Shown in pieces: positions 50,665 through 59,579 of a stretch of DNA of 64,000 nucleotides (position 1 is the stretch's first letter; every line of letters starts with the position of its first letter). Position numbers and translations under genes: made by a program. A model generated the notes under the pieces. That model saw only the letters and a list, made by a program, of their open reading frames with translations, made no database searches and had not been told where the DNA came from. The stretch covers positions 1-64,000 of the forward strand of contig CAKTYZ010000002.1 of NCBI GenBank assembly GCA_934635225.1, written 5' to 3'. Source of the DNA: an uncultured Kiritimatiellota bacterium (lineage in GTDB: Bacteria > Verrucomicrobiota > Kiritimatiellia > RFP12 > UBA1067).

Positions 50665-52429
50665 CATTTTGCGTATGGCATTCTTCCTTTCGCGAAAAAG
50701 CCGCAATCTTCGCCGCCATCGAATCCACATCCAGGCCATGTCGTTTCTCGAGTTCGCCGATGGCGCCGTGCGGAATGAAGGCGTCAGGCCAACCGAAACG
50801 GAGGTCTGCGCCAAGAGATTCGCCAAAGCCCCCGTCGATGCAGCCGTTCTCCAGCGAGACGATCAGCCTACCCTCAGCTCGCTGGTGCGCAAGAAGCCCC
50901 GCGTCGAACGGCTTAAGCGACCGCGCATAGACAACGCCGGCGCCCGTTCGCGTCGCGAGAGCCCGCGCCTTCGGGACCTGATCGCCCGTCGCCCAGATCT
51001 GAATCGGCGCATCCGGATTCATCACCTGCACGGCAAGCCCTTCCCGATCCGCCAGACCCAGCGATTCGGGCACTGCACCGCGCGGATAACGAATCAGCGT
51101 CGGCCCATCGCGCCGCAAGGCCTCCTCCAGCAGACGCTTCAGATCCGCGCCATCACACGGCTGGCAAATCGTCAGATTCGGCACGGGCTTGAAGAGCGCG
51201 AGATCGAAAACGCCCTGATGCGTCGCGCCGTCCGCCCCGACCAGTCCGGCGCGGTCAATGCAAAAGACGACCGGCAACTTGGCGATCGCGACATCGTGAA
51301 TGACCTGATCGACCGCACGCTGAAGGAAGGTCGAGTAGATGCAGACGACCGGGCGAAGCCCCGCCGCCGCCAACCCCGCCGCGAATGCGACCGCATGCCC
51401 CTCGGCAATGCCGACATCGAAGAAGCGATTTGGAAAGACGTGCGCAAACGGCACAAGGCCCGTGCCGTCCCGCATGCCCGCCGTCAAGGCGCAAATCCGC
51501 ACGTCCGATGAGGCCGCAGCAACCAGATGTTCGCCCAAGGTCGAACTCCAGTCCTGCTGGAGCTGTGCCGCCGTCGCTGACCCCTTCGCCGGCATCCCCG
51601 CGCTTACGCCGTGATAGTAGGTCGGGTCGCGTTCCGCCGGTGCATAGCCCCTGCCCTTCTGCGTGACGACATGAACCAGCACCGAACGCTTGTCTTCCTT
51701 CGCGACCGTAAAAGCCGCCGTCAAGGCGATGAGGTCATGGCCGTCAACAGGCCCGATGTAGCGAAGCCCGAACTGCTCGAAGTAGCGGCTTCCAAGAAAG
51801 AGCCCCTTGACGCGGCTTTCAATCCAATGATAGGCACTCCGCAAGAATGTCAGCCGCAAGCGATGCCCCGCCGCCTCAGCCGCCGCCTTGACGCGGTTGT
51901 AGCGCACGCCCGTGATGAGCCGCCCGAGAAACTTCGCGAAACTCCCCGCCGGCTTTGAAATCGCCATGTCGTTGTCATTGAGGATGACAATCGCCTTCTG
52001 CGTCGCGGCGGCACAGTTGTTCAACGCCTCGAAGGAATGGCCGTTGACAATCGACGCGTCGCCGATGACTGCGACGACCTGTTCGTTCGAGCCCCTGCGG
52101 TCTCGCGCGGCGGCCATTCCCAGCGCGACGGAGAGTGCGCTTCCCGCATGGCCCGCGACGGCGGCGTCCGCCGGGCTTTCCAACGGGCTGGGGAACGGCG
52201 CGAGACCGTCCATTTGGCGCAACGTCTCGAAACGCGCATCACGCCCCGTCAGGATCTTCCAGGCGTAAGCCTGATGTCCGACATCCCAGACGATTCGGTC
52301 TTTCTGCGCGTCAAAGACCTCATTTAGGGCCATGGCGATCTCGACGGCGCCCAGCGACGAGGCGAGGTGCCCGCCATTCTTCGCGACGACGGACAAGATG
52401 CGGGCGCGAATCTCCTCGGCCGTCTTCAC
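50657..52429 (-). CDS. dxs: 1-deoxy-D-xylulose-5-phosphate synthase
   Basis: Dxs (590 aa) condenses pyruvate and glyceraldehyde-3-phosphate using thiamine diphosphate, the first step of MEP isoprenoid synthesis. It shows NGGHLASSLGAVEIAMAL, WDVGHQAYAWKILTGR, the ThDP loop VIGDASIVNGHSFEALNN (family usually GDG), YIGPVDGHD, FDVGIAEGHAV and DGATHQGVFDLAL. It lacks ~25 residues at the N-terminus compared with the usual form. The start overlaps the upstream GT-C gene by 4 bp (ATGA). Confidence 0.94.
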   Translation of the reverse strand: MKTAEEIRARILSVVAKNGGHLASSLGAVEIAMALNEVFDAQKDRIVWDVGHQAYAWKILTGRDARFETLRQMDGLAPFPSPLESPADAAVAGHAGSALSVALGMAAARDRRGSNEQVVAVIGDASIVNGHSFEALNNCAAATQKAIVILNDNDMAISKPAGSFAKFLGRLITGVRYNRVKAAAEAAGHRLRLTFLRSAYHWIESRVKGLFLGSRYFEQFGLRYIGPVDGHDLIALTAAFTVAKEDKRSVLVHVVTQKGRGYAPAERDPTYYHGVSAGMPAKGSATAAQLQQDWSSTLGEHLVAAASSDVRICALTAGMRDGTGLVPFAHVFPNRFFDVGIAEGHAVAFAAGLAAAGLRPVVCIYSTFLQRAVDQVIHDVAIAKLPVVFCIDRAGLVGADGATHQGVFDLALFKPVPNLTICQPCDGADLKRLLEEALRRDGPTLIRYPRGAVPESLGLADREGLAVQVMNPDAPIQIWATGDQVPKARALATRTGAGVVYARSLKPFDAGLLAHQRAEGRLIVSLENGCIDGGFGESLGADLRFGWPDAFIPHGAIGELEKRHGLDVDSMAAKIAAFSRKEECHTQNVV

Positions 52430-53865
52430 GGCTTCGCCCTCCGCATCAAGATGAGGAGCGGCGTCGCGTTCTGCCCGAACGCCTCTTCTTTCGCGACGAG
52501 CCGATAGTTCTTCTTCAAGAGGTTCCAGTAATCGAGCTGTTGCGCGGTCGGGCGCTCATTGCAGACTGGAGGCTCGATGGCGAACGTGTAGCCCGAAAGC
52601 GCCGCGACGGGGCAGTCAACCGTTTCCAGAAGACGTCGCCAGTCGGCGTCTGACAAAACCGCAAACGGCCCCATCTCCAAGCCCTTGGGAACGCGACGGT
52701 TCGTCTCGATGGCGAGATAGAGGTCCTGCGTGAGAAGCGTCTTCCCGCCTGGGTCAAGCGCGTTGACCGTTGCGGCAACTTCACGCAACTGGGCGAGTTC
52801 CGTCTTCGTCTTCTTGAGCGCCCAAAAGCGGTCTTGCCCGTTCGTGGCCCATTCTTCCAAGAGAGGCGACCCGAAGGACGTCGCAAAGCACAGCCCGAGG
52901 ACCAGCAACAGGAGGCGCGGCACGGCGATCTCCGTCCGCGAAACAAGGTTCACGGCGGCGAAGACCGCCAAAAGCCCCATGATCGGAACCTGATAGTCTT
53001 CGTACGGGAACGGCGCGAGCATCTGCACGAGGAAGACGGCCAAGAACGCCGAGAACGGCAACCACGCACGGCGAAAGCCGCCCAACCCCAAGACAAGGAA
53101 TACCGGCAGATACCAGCGGACGAGCCGACTCAGGCTTCCGACCGTCCACGTGAGGTCAAATCCACCGCGCGCAGCGTGGTAGGCCTGTGCCGCCACAAGC
53201 CCCGCCCGCGCGTCCGAATCCAGCAGAAATGGCCCGTAGATGAGCGCAAGGCCACCGAAGGCGCCCGCGCAGAAAGCCGCCAACGACCGCCTTTGCCGGG
53301 TCGCCAACAACCATACGCCGACAACGGGAAGAATCGCGCCAAGCGAAATGCGCGTACCTGCCGCAAGCGCAAGGCAAAGCCCCGCACCAAGCGCCGTCGC
53401 CGCATGCGCGTGCGCAACAGACAGCAAACAGAAGCCGACGAGGACAAAGAGTCCGGCGAGCGCATACGTCTTCGGAATCGCCAGATAGTAAAGATGGTAG
53501 AGGTTCGTCGCGAGGAGAAAGAAGACGACAAGCGACGTCGCATTTGCCTTCTCTTTCGGGACAAACGCTCGCGCAAGGCCCGCCGCGAAGAGAATGCCAC
53601 AGAGACCAATCCCCAGCGTCAGAAGTCGCGCCCCAAGGAGTCCCCACGCCTTCCAGACCCAACTGAACGCCGCGTAGACTAGCGGCAATACCGGCCCCTG
53701 CGTATAGGCGAAGTCACGATACGGCAACTGGCCGTCTGCGACGAGATTCGCCGCGTAAAGATACCAGCCCTCGTCTTGGTTGAGTCCGCCCATCCAGACG
53801 GCGGCTCCACACAGAATCACGCAGGCCACGAGGGCCAACGCCCCATAAACGCGCAGGACCTTCAT
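52426..53865 (-). CDS. GT-C-type polyprenyl-sugar membrane glycosyltransferase
   Basis: The protein (479 aa) has about ten membrane helices and the GT-C signature in its first extracytoplasmic loop: MGGLNQDEGWYLYAANLVADG (acidic pair) and LPYRDFAYTQGPVL. The layout resembles the PMT/ArnT-like group, which transfers a sugar from a lipid carrier on the outer face of the inner membrane. The C-terminal ~130 residues are soluble (GKTLLTQDLYLAIETNRR). The acceptor is unknown; the adjacent isoprenoid gene dxs is suggestive only. ATG 53865 is preferred to a TTG one codon earlier. Confidence 0.75.
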   Translation of the reverse strand: MKVLRVYGALALVACVILCGAAVWMGGLNQDEGWYLYAANLVADGQLPYRDFAYTQGPVLPLVYAAFSWVWKAWGLLGARLLTLGIGLCGILFAAGLARAFVPKEKANATSLVVFFLLATNLYHLYYLAIPKTYALAGLFVLVGFCLLSVAHAHAATALGAGLCLALAAGTRISLGAILPVVGVWLLATRQRRSLAAFCAGAFGGLALIYGPFLLDSDARAGLVAAQAYHAARGGFDLTWTVGSLSRLVRWYLPVFLVLGLGGFRRAWLPFSAFLAVFLVQMLAPFPYEDYQVPIMGLLAVFAAVNLVSRTEIAVPRLLLLVLGLCFATSFGSPLLEEWATNGQDRFWALKKTKTELAQLREVAATVNALDPGGKTLLTQDLYLAIETNRRVPKGLEMGPFAVLSDADWRRLLETVDCPVAALSGYTFAIEPPVCNERPTAQQLDYWNLLKKNYRLVAKEEAFGQNATPLLILMRRAKP

Positions 53866-53879
53866 CAAGAGCGCACCCG

Positions 53880-54317
53880 TCAGGCCGACGCGTCGAGCAC
53901 GTCCTTCTCAGCCAATGTCAGGAAACCGGCTTCCGCCAAGGCCTTCACGGCCTTGGCATTGTCCTCAAAACGGAAGACCAACACGGCCTGCTCGCCCTTG
54001 TGGAAGGCAAACGCATAGCTGTATTCGATGTTCGCCCCAGCCGAATCAAGCGCGGCCATCACGGCCGCCATCCCGCCCGGCCGATCCGGGACGCAGACGG
54101 CGACGACTTCGCGCACGTTGACGACATGGCCCTTCGCCGTCAGCGTTGCCTTGGCCTTTTCGTGGTCATCGACAATCAGGCGGACGATGCCGAAGTCGCT
54201 CGTATCCGCAAGGGACAGCGTCGCGATGTTGATGTCGGCGTCTGCGAGTGCGCGGCAGATCTGCGAGAGTTGTCCCGGCTTGTTCTGGAGAAAAATTGAG
54301 ATTTGGCGGATGTGCAT
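53880..54317 (-). CDS. tandem ACT-domain protein
   Basis: The protein (145 aa) consists of two ACT domains: IRQISIFLQNKPGQLSQICRAL (with KPG ligand turn) and VCVPDRPGGMAAVMAALDSAG (second DRPGG). Such proteins bind amino acids and usually regulate amino-acid metabolism. No enzyme domain is attached. It sits between ychF and the membrane glycosyltransferase, which does not reveal the ligand. Confidence 0.9.
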   Translation of the reverse strand: MHIRQISIFLQNKPGQLSQICRALADADINIATLSLADTSDFGIVRLIVDDHEKAKATLTAKGHVVNVREVVAVCVPDRPGGMAAVMAALDSAGANIEYSYAFAFHKGEQAVLVFRFEDNAKAVKALAEAGFLTLAEKDVLDASA

Positions 54318-54376
54318 GGTTGTTTGCTTAGTTAGGGGTTAGAGGTGTATGACAAAGTTCTTCCTTCTCGTCACTC

Positions 54377-55495
54377 TCAATTGAACATAAACTCGACGAC
54401 ATCGCCGTCACGCATCTCGTATTCCTTGCCCTCTGGACGAAGAACGCCGTGTTCGCGCGCACCGGCTTCGCCGCCATACTTCACATAGTCCTCATAGGCA
54501 ACGACCTGAGCGCGGATGAATCCCTTCTCAAAATCCGTGTGGATGACGCCCGCGCATTTCGGGGCCTTCCAGCCCTTGCGGAACGTCCACGCCCGAGACT
54601 CCTTCGGGCCCGCCGTCAAGAAACTCGCGAGACCCAGCGTCTCGTACGCCAACTTGATCGTGCGATCGAGCGAGCTCTCCGTGAGTCCATAGCTTTGCAG
54701 GAACTCCCTCGCCTCGTCATCCGTCAGTCCCGCAAGGTCAGCTTCCATCTGTGCGCAGATGACGACGCATTCGCACCCTTCTTTCGCCGCATACGCCTTC
54801 AGCGCGGCAACATGGGGATTGCCCTCGCCCGTCACGTTGTCGTCCGCCACATTCGCACAGTAAATGACCTTCTTGTCCGTCAGGAAGTGCAGCTCCTTCA
54901 GGACATTCAGAATCGGGGCGCCGTCCGTGCGCGGAAATGAGCGGACGGGACGCCCGTCCTCCAAGTGCTTCAGAAGAGCCGCACACGCGTCGGCCTCAGG
55001 ACGGAGCGGCGGCTTCGCCTGAGCCTCCTTCTTCACGCGGTCATAGCGTTTCTGCAACTGCTCCATGTCCGCCAAGATCAGTTCCGTCTCGATGACTTCC
55101 GCATCGCCCACCGGATCAATCGGCGCGGACTTGTTGCCGCCCTCCTGCACATGGATGATGTCATCGTTCTCAAAGCAGCGGACGACATGCAGAATCGCGT
55201 CACATTCGCGGATGTTCGCCAGAAACTTGTTGCCCAGTCCCTCGCCCTTGGACGCGCCCTTGACAAGCCCGGCGATGTCCGTAAACTCAACCGTCGCGCG
55301 GATGACCTGTTCGCTCTTCGCCATCTCGGCGAGCTTGTCCAGCCGCGCATCTGCGACTTCGACAATGGCCGAGTTCGGCTCGATCGTGCAGAACGGATAG
55401 TTCTCTGCCGCCGCCTGCTGCTTCTTCGTGAGCGCGTTGAAAAGGGTGGACTTGCCGACATTCGGCAGACCGACAATACCAACTGAGAGTCCCAT
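54377..55495 (-). CDS. ychF: redox-regulated ATPase/GTPase YchF
   Basis: YchF (372 aa) is an Obg-superfamily P-loop protein that hydrolyses ATP and associates with ribosomes. It has GIVGLPNVGKSTLFNALT, NYPFCTIEPN, FTDIAGLVKGASKGEGLGNKFL, a coiled-coil insert, YCANVADDNV (in place of NKxD) and a C-terminal TGS domain (EYEMRDGDVVEFMFN). Length is standard. It starts 2 nt after the cysE stop. Confidence 0.97.
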   Translation of the reverse strand: MGLSVGIVGLPNVGKSTLFNALTKKQQAAAENYPFCTIEPNSAIVEVADARLDKLAEMAKSEQVIRATVEFTDIAGLVKGASKGEGLGNKFLANIRECDAILHVVRCFENDDIIHVQEGGNKSAPIDPVGDAEVIETELILADMEQLQKRYDRVKKEAQAKPPLRPEADACAALLKHLEDGRPVRSFPRTDGAPILNVLKELHFLTDKKVIYCANVADDNVTGEGNPHVAALKAYAAKEGCECVVICAQMEADLAGLTDDEAREFLQSYGLTESSLDRTIKLAYETLGLASFLTAGPKESRAWTFRKGWKAPKCAGVIHTDFEKGFIRAQVVAYEDYVKYGGEAGAREHGVLRPEGKEYEMRDGDVVEFMFN

Positions 55496-55497
55496 GC

Positions 55498-56253
55498 TTA
55501 CTTTTTCTCCTTGATCATAGGTGCGGGAGGCTTGTTGTAGACGCGCGAGTTCGGCGGCACCGACGCGATAAGCCAGACGCTGCCGCCGATCTCCGAATCA
55601 TGCCCGATGGTCGTGTTCCCGCCCAAAATCGTCGCTCCCGCGTAGATGACGACATTGTCCCCGACGTTCGGGTGACGCTTGATGCCCTTGACGAGCGCAC
55701 CCGTCGTCGGATCCTTGTCAAACGAAAGCGCACCAAGCGTGACGCCCTGATAGAGCTTCACGTTCTTGCCGATGACGCACGTCTCGCCGATGACAACACC
55801 CGTGCCATGATCAATGAAGAACCGTTCGCCGATCTGCGCACCCGGATGGATGTCAATGCCCGTCTTTGAGTGGGCCAATTCAGACATGATACGTGGGATG
55901 ATCGGCACTTTGAGCACATAAAGCTCATGCGCGAGACGATGAATCGTCACGGCATAGAGGCCGGGGTAGGCCATCACGACCTCCATCGGACTCGTCGCCG
56001 CCGGATCACCCTCATAGGCGGCCTGCACGTCTGTCCCGACAAGGCGCTTGACTTCGGGCAATCGCGCGAGAAACGCCGCGACGATTTCCGAAGCATCCCG
56101 GTTGGGGCACAGCAACCCAATCTCCTTCTCCAGTTCCGCCGCCATCTGGACCGCCGTGTCTTTCGTACCCAGCTCGCCGTAGACGCACGGATGGAGAAGC
56201 GCAAGCCCCCTTTTCACGAGGAGCGCAATTCTCTGTGGCAATGTCATTTCCAC
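55498..56253 (-). CDS. cysE: serine O-acetyltransferase
   Basis: The protein makes O-acetylserine from serine and acetyl-CoA for cysteine synthesis. An N-terminal helical SAT domain (~1-130) precedes a left-handed beta-helix of hexapeptide repeats: TGIDIHPGAQIGERFFIDHGTGVVIGE (catalytic DHG His), YQGVTLGALSF and HPNVGDNVVIYAGATILGG. It belongs to the EpsC-type group. GTG 56253 lies 5 nt and ATG 56247 lies 11 nt after the extended -10 TGATATAAT, so the mRNA is leaderless or nearly so. Confidence 0.93.
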   Translation of the reverse strand: MEMTLPQRIALLVKRGLALLHPCVYGELGTKDTAVQMAAELEKEIGLLCPNRDASEIVAAFLARLPEVKRLVGTDVQAAYEGDPAATSPMEVVMAYPGLYAVTIHRLAHELYVLKVPIIPRIMSELAHSKTGIDIHPGAQIGERFFIDHGTGVVIGETCVIGKNVKLYQGVTLGALSFDKDPTTGALVKGIKRHPNVGDNVVIYAGATILGGNTTIGHDSEIGGSVWLIASVPPNSRVYNKPPAPMIKEKK

Positions 56254-56258
56254 TGTAT

Positions 56259-56267
56259 ATTATATCA
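56259..56267 (-). promoter_or_regulatory. extended -10 promoter of cysE
   Basis: TGATATAAT on the minus strand, 5 nt before GTG 56253. It would drive cysE-ychF and possibly the genes downstream. Confidence 0.6.
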
Positions 56268-56330
56268 AACTACGCGCGGCGATTGGGAGACGAAATGCGC
56301 CGAAGAGGAGGGGACGCCCCTTAAACCACA

Positions 56331-56368
56331 AAAGTCTCGGACAAACGCTCCGTTTGCCCGAGACTTTC
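56331..56368 (-). terminator. rho-independent terminator after the secretin gene
   Basis: Arms AAAGTCTCGG(G)CAAACG and CGTTTG(T)CCGAGACTTT form a long stem with one mismatch and a 3-nt loop, followed by TTTTG on the minus strand. It ends the pilus/secretin operon; the A-rich 5' side may make it bidirectional. Confidence 0.85.
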
Positions 56369-56388
56369 GCATCGTTTCCCCGCCTGTC

Positions 56389-59300
56389 TTATTCCGCCTT
56401 CGGTGCAGCCTTGACTTCAGCTTCGTCCGTCGTGACGGTATTCATCGACAGTTCACGACCCGACGGAGTGATCAAGCGACCCGTGACGAAGATGAGCAGA
56501 TTGCGCTTCGTCGTCTTCTCCGCATGACTGCGGAAGAGACGCCCGATGAACGGCAGATCACCGAGGAACGGCACCTTGTCGTCCATCGCCTTGCGCGCCT
56601 CCGTGATGAGACCGCCCATGACCACCGTCGATCCTGGAGTAATCGAGACCTTCGAATCAATCGAACGAACATGGAAAAACGGCTGTTCCATCGGCGCGTC
56701 ATACCATGTCATCGTCGAAGAGGACGAGGTGGAGACGTTCGCCGCCGCATCGGTCGCCGATGAGACGACGCTCTTCGCGAGGGCCGCCGTCTCGTCCGGC
56801 GTCAGGGTCGCGCCAATCTGCGCGAGTGCCGTCGACATGCCCGTGAAGATGTTGCCGATGTCTGCCATTGTGCCCGATGAGGTGTTCCCCGTGAACGGAA
56901 TGCGCATGCCGTAGTTGTGCCAAATCGGCTCATCCACGACCGAAGGCTTCAGCTCAAGGTCGATCGTGCCGCCGTTCGCCTCGGAATAGGTCGGGATGAC
57001 GTCAAGAATCACGCCGACTTCGCGCATCGTGAAGTTCTGCGGCTCGACGACCGCGAGAATCGCCGACTGGCCACCGCCCGAAGTGCTGGACGAACCCGAC
57101 GAACTCGACTGGAGCTGCACATCGTAATCCTGCGGATAGATGTATTCCGTCACGACCTTGATGATCGCCTCCTCACCCGACTTCGTGACAACCTTCGGCG
57201 CGGACAGAAGGTCCGTATCGCTTCGCTGCGAGAGCATATGGAGGATCATCGAGAGATCCGCCTGACCAAGGAACGCGTTCACCCGCATGAACTGGTCATT
57301 GTTCGACGCCGACTGACCCGAAATGTGGTTGCCGACCGTCGAGAGGTAGCGATTGCCGTTCTGGTAGTCCGACGTCCCGCCAAACGCATCCACGCCAACC
57401 GTGCGATTCTGTCCGCCACGCGTGAATGAGGTCGTCGCCAAGCCCGAGGAAATCGTGCGCGTGCCGCCCGGAATCGTCTCGGTCGTCGTGATGCCGCCCT
57501 CGGTCTTGGTAATCGTACGGTCTGGAATCGTAATCGTTTGAGAACCGCCGCCTTCTGTCGTGTAGATGCCGTTCTTAAGCCCCAAGGCCTTGCCAAGGCC
57601 GAAACGGTCCGTCAGCGGCATGTTGCTGTTGAGAATCCATTCAAAGCCGAGAGAGTTGAGGTCTTCCTGCGAGACTTCGACAAAGCGCGTCTCGATCTCA
57701 ATGAGCTGCGGCTGGCCGCCGAGTTCGTCAAGAACCTTCTCAAACTCCGCAAGGTTCTCACGCGTGTTGCGCACGTAGAGCTTGCCGAGGGCCTTGATGT
57801 GCTTGATCGACGAGCCCTCCGGCCACTTGACGCCCATCTCCTCGAAGAAGGCCTTCCAGTCGCGGCCCGCCCCCTCATCGTCGTCATTGCCAGACTGCTT
57901 CGACTTGTTGCTCGCGCCAAAGCCGCCCATCTCCTTCATCTCCTCCGACGCGGAGTTGACACGTTCGACGAACGCTTCCGGAACATTGTACTTGCGGGAG
58001 AGAAGCTCGGCGGTTGACATGTCCTTCTGCATCACCATGACAATCGGGCCGCGGACAATGAACTTGTAGTCAACTGAATCGCAGACGAGCTTCAACGCAT
58101 CATAGAACGAGATGTCGCTCGCGGTAATCTTCGGAATCGGCGGCAGACCGTTCGCCGTCGTGTCGGAATCGTCCGATGCGTTGGCTGAGAAGTCATCCGA
58201 CGAGCTCTCGTCCGACGCCGTCTGCTTGATGGCCCCGACCGGGGTGCGCAAGACGAAGTTGAAACCACGCTTCTCCAGCGGGATGTCGGGACGGTCATAG
58301 TCGCGCGATGCCGTGCGGAAGAACTCAACCGCCTCAATGATCGTGGCCGGCGGCTTGAACTCAATCGTCGGCAGACGCATCGCCTTCATGCGGTTCTCGA
58401 TGTCCTGCTCCATCGTCCGTTCCGGGTCATCGCCCGTCTGGGACTTGACCGTCTCGGACGACGTCTCCGCGAGCTGCGCGGCGTTGACCGCATAGACGGG
58501 ACGCCACGCCTCATCGACGTCGGCGATCATGCCGTCACGTGCCGCGACGCGTTCCTGCTCCAAAATCGTCTGACGCTTGCGCTGAATCGCACGCCGCAGA
58601 CGAATCGCCTCCTGATTGTACGGATCGGTCTTCAGAACGACCTCACATTCGTCCAGAGCGCGCGCCATGTCACGCAACGCCAGATACTGGCGCGAACGGC
58701 GCAAATGACGGCGGATGCCTTCGCGTTCGGTCTTGTACTCCTCTTCGTTGCGGCGCTGGGAGACTTCGGAGAAGTCGGTCTTCGTGACATCGACATCGCT
58801 CTGGGCCGTCCACTTCGCCAACATGCGGTTCGCCTTCGGATGACGCATCTCCAAAGCCTTGTTCATCAGCTCGACGGCCTTCGCACGGCGACCGATCTCG
58901 TCTTCTTGAAGTGCGGCGCGATAAAGGCCCTCGGCAATGCCCTGTTCGCATTCCTTGCGCATCATCTTCGACGCCGGGCTGTCGTTCAGAAGCTTCGCAG
59001 CCAGACCGTAATGGCGGACGGCATCGGTGAACTCCTTTGTCTCCATGCTCTCGCGCGCGGCCAAAATCTCACGCTTCGCCTGTTCGTCCAAGGAATCGCG
59101 GCGCAGACGCTCAGTCGTCACGATGTTCGTCAGCAGCTCTTCATCCGGACGCGCCTTCTTGACCGGCGCGGCGGCGGGCTTCTTCGCGGCGACCTCGGCC
59201 ACAGGAGCGACCGCCTCAGCCTTCGCGGGCACGGCTTTCTCCTCTTCGGCCAGTTGGTCAAGAAGGTTCAGCACATCGTCGATCTTTTCGTTCGTCGGCT

Positions 59301-59526
59301 TTTCCTTTGCCGCAGCCTCAGCCTTCTCGACGGGCTCCGCCGCCGGCGCGGCCTTTTCGGCAACGGTCGTCTCAACCGCCGGAACCGCCTGGGCGGGCTT
59401 CGCCGTCGTCTCACCCTCCAAGTCCTTGAGGAGGTCGTCCAAATCATCCTGCGCAGTCACGCTCAGGGAGGAGACCGACATCGCCAATGCCGCACTGCAA
59501 GCGACAATCATTCTGAAGTTCGTCAT
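56389..59526 (-). CDS. type IV pilus-type outer-membrane secretin (Amuc_1098/PilQ-like)
   Basis: The exported protein (1045 aa) has the signal peptide MTNFRMIVACSAALAMSVSSLSVTA. An Ala/Glu/Lys-rich linker (~40-130) is followed by TPR-like helices (~135-310, DAVRHYGLAAKLL, LDECEVVLKTDPYNQEAIRL), secretin N-domains (~385-600) and the C-terminal secretin barrel (~740-1010: VTKSGEEAIIKVVTEY, NFTMREVGVILDVIPTY, GSTVVMGGLITE). The N-terminal TPR region and overall order match the Amuc_1098 family of the PVC pilus-like system. It has its own promoter (59551-59579) inside the previous gene's 3' end. Confidence 0.92.
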   Translation of the reverse strand: MTNFRMIVACSAALAMSVSSLSVTAQDDLDDLLKDLEGETTAKPAQAVPAVETTVAEKAAPAAEPVEKAEAAAKEKPTNEKIDDVLNLLDQLAEEEKAVPAKAEAVAPVAEVAAKKPAAAPVKKARPDEELLTNIVTTERLRRDSLDEQAKREILAARESMETKEFTDAVRHYGLAAKLLNDSPASKMMRKECEQGIAEGLYRAALQEDEIGRRAKAVELMNKALEMRHPKANRMLAKWTAQSDVDVTKTDFSEVSQRRNEEEYKTEREGIRRHLRRSRQYLALRDMARALDECEVVLKTDPYNQEAIRLRRAIQRKRQTILEQERVAARDGMIADVDEAWRPVYAVNAAQLAETSSETVKSQTGDDPERTMEQDIENRMKAMRLPTIEFKPPATIIEAVEFFRTASRDYDRPDIPLEKRGFNFVLRTPVGAIKQTASDESSSDDFSANASDDSDTTANGLPPIPKITASDISFYDALKLVCDSVDYKFIVRGPIVMVMQKDMSTAELLSRKYNVPEAFVERVNSASEEMKEMGGFGASNKSKQSGNDDDEGAGRDWKAFFEEMGVKWPEGSSIKHIKALGKLYVRNTRENLAEFEKVLDELGGQPQLIEIETRFVEVSQEDLNSLGFEWILNSNMPLTDRFGLGKALGLKNGIYTTEGGGSQTITIPDRTITKTEGGITTTETIPGGTRTISSGLATTSFTRGGQNRTVGVDAFGGTSDYQNGNRYLSTVGNHISGQSASNNDQFMRVNAFLGQADLSMILHMLSQRSDTDLLSAPKVVTKSGEEAIIKVVTEYIYPQDYDVQLQSSSSGSSSTSGGGQSAILAVVEPQNFTMREVGVILDVIPTYSEANGGTIDLELKPSVVDEPIWHNYGMRIPFTGNTSSGTMADIGNIFTGMSTALAQIGATLTPDETAALAKSVVSSATDAAANVSTSSSSTMTWYDAPMEQPFFHVRSIDSKVSITPGSTVVMGGLITEARKAMDDKVPFLGDLPFIGRLFRSHAEKTTKRNLLIFVTGRLITPSGRELSMNTVTTDEAEVKAAPKAE

Positions 59527-59550
59527 TTACCTATTCCTTGTTTTGAGAGT

Positions 59551-59579
59551 AGTATACAATATCTTCTCTTACTGTTCAA
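59551..59579 (-). promoter_or_regulatory. internal promoter for the secretin gene
   Basis: TTGAAC (59574-59579) and TATACT (59551-59556) are separated by exactly 17 bp. They lie across the stop of the preceding gene, so the secretin can be made separately. Confidence 0.6.
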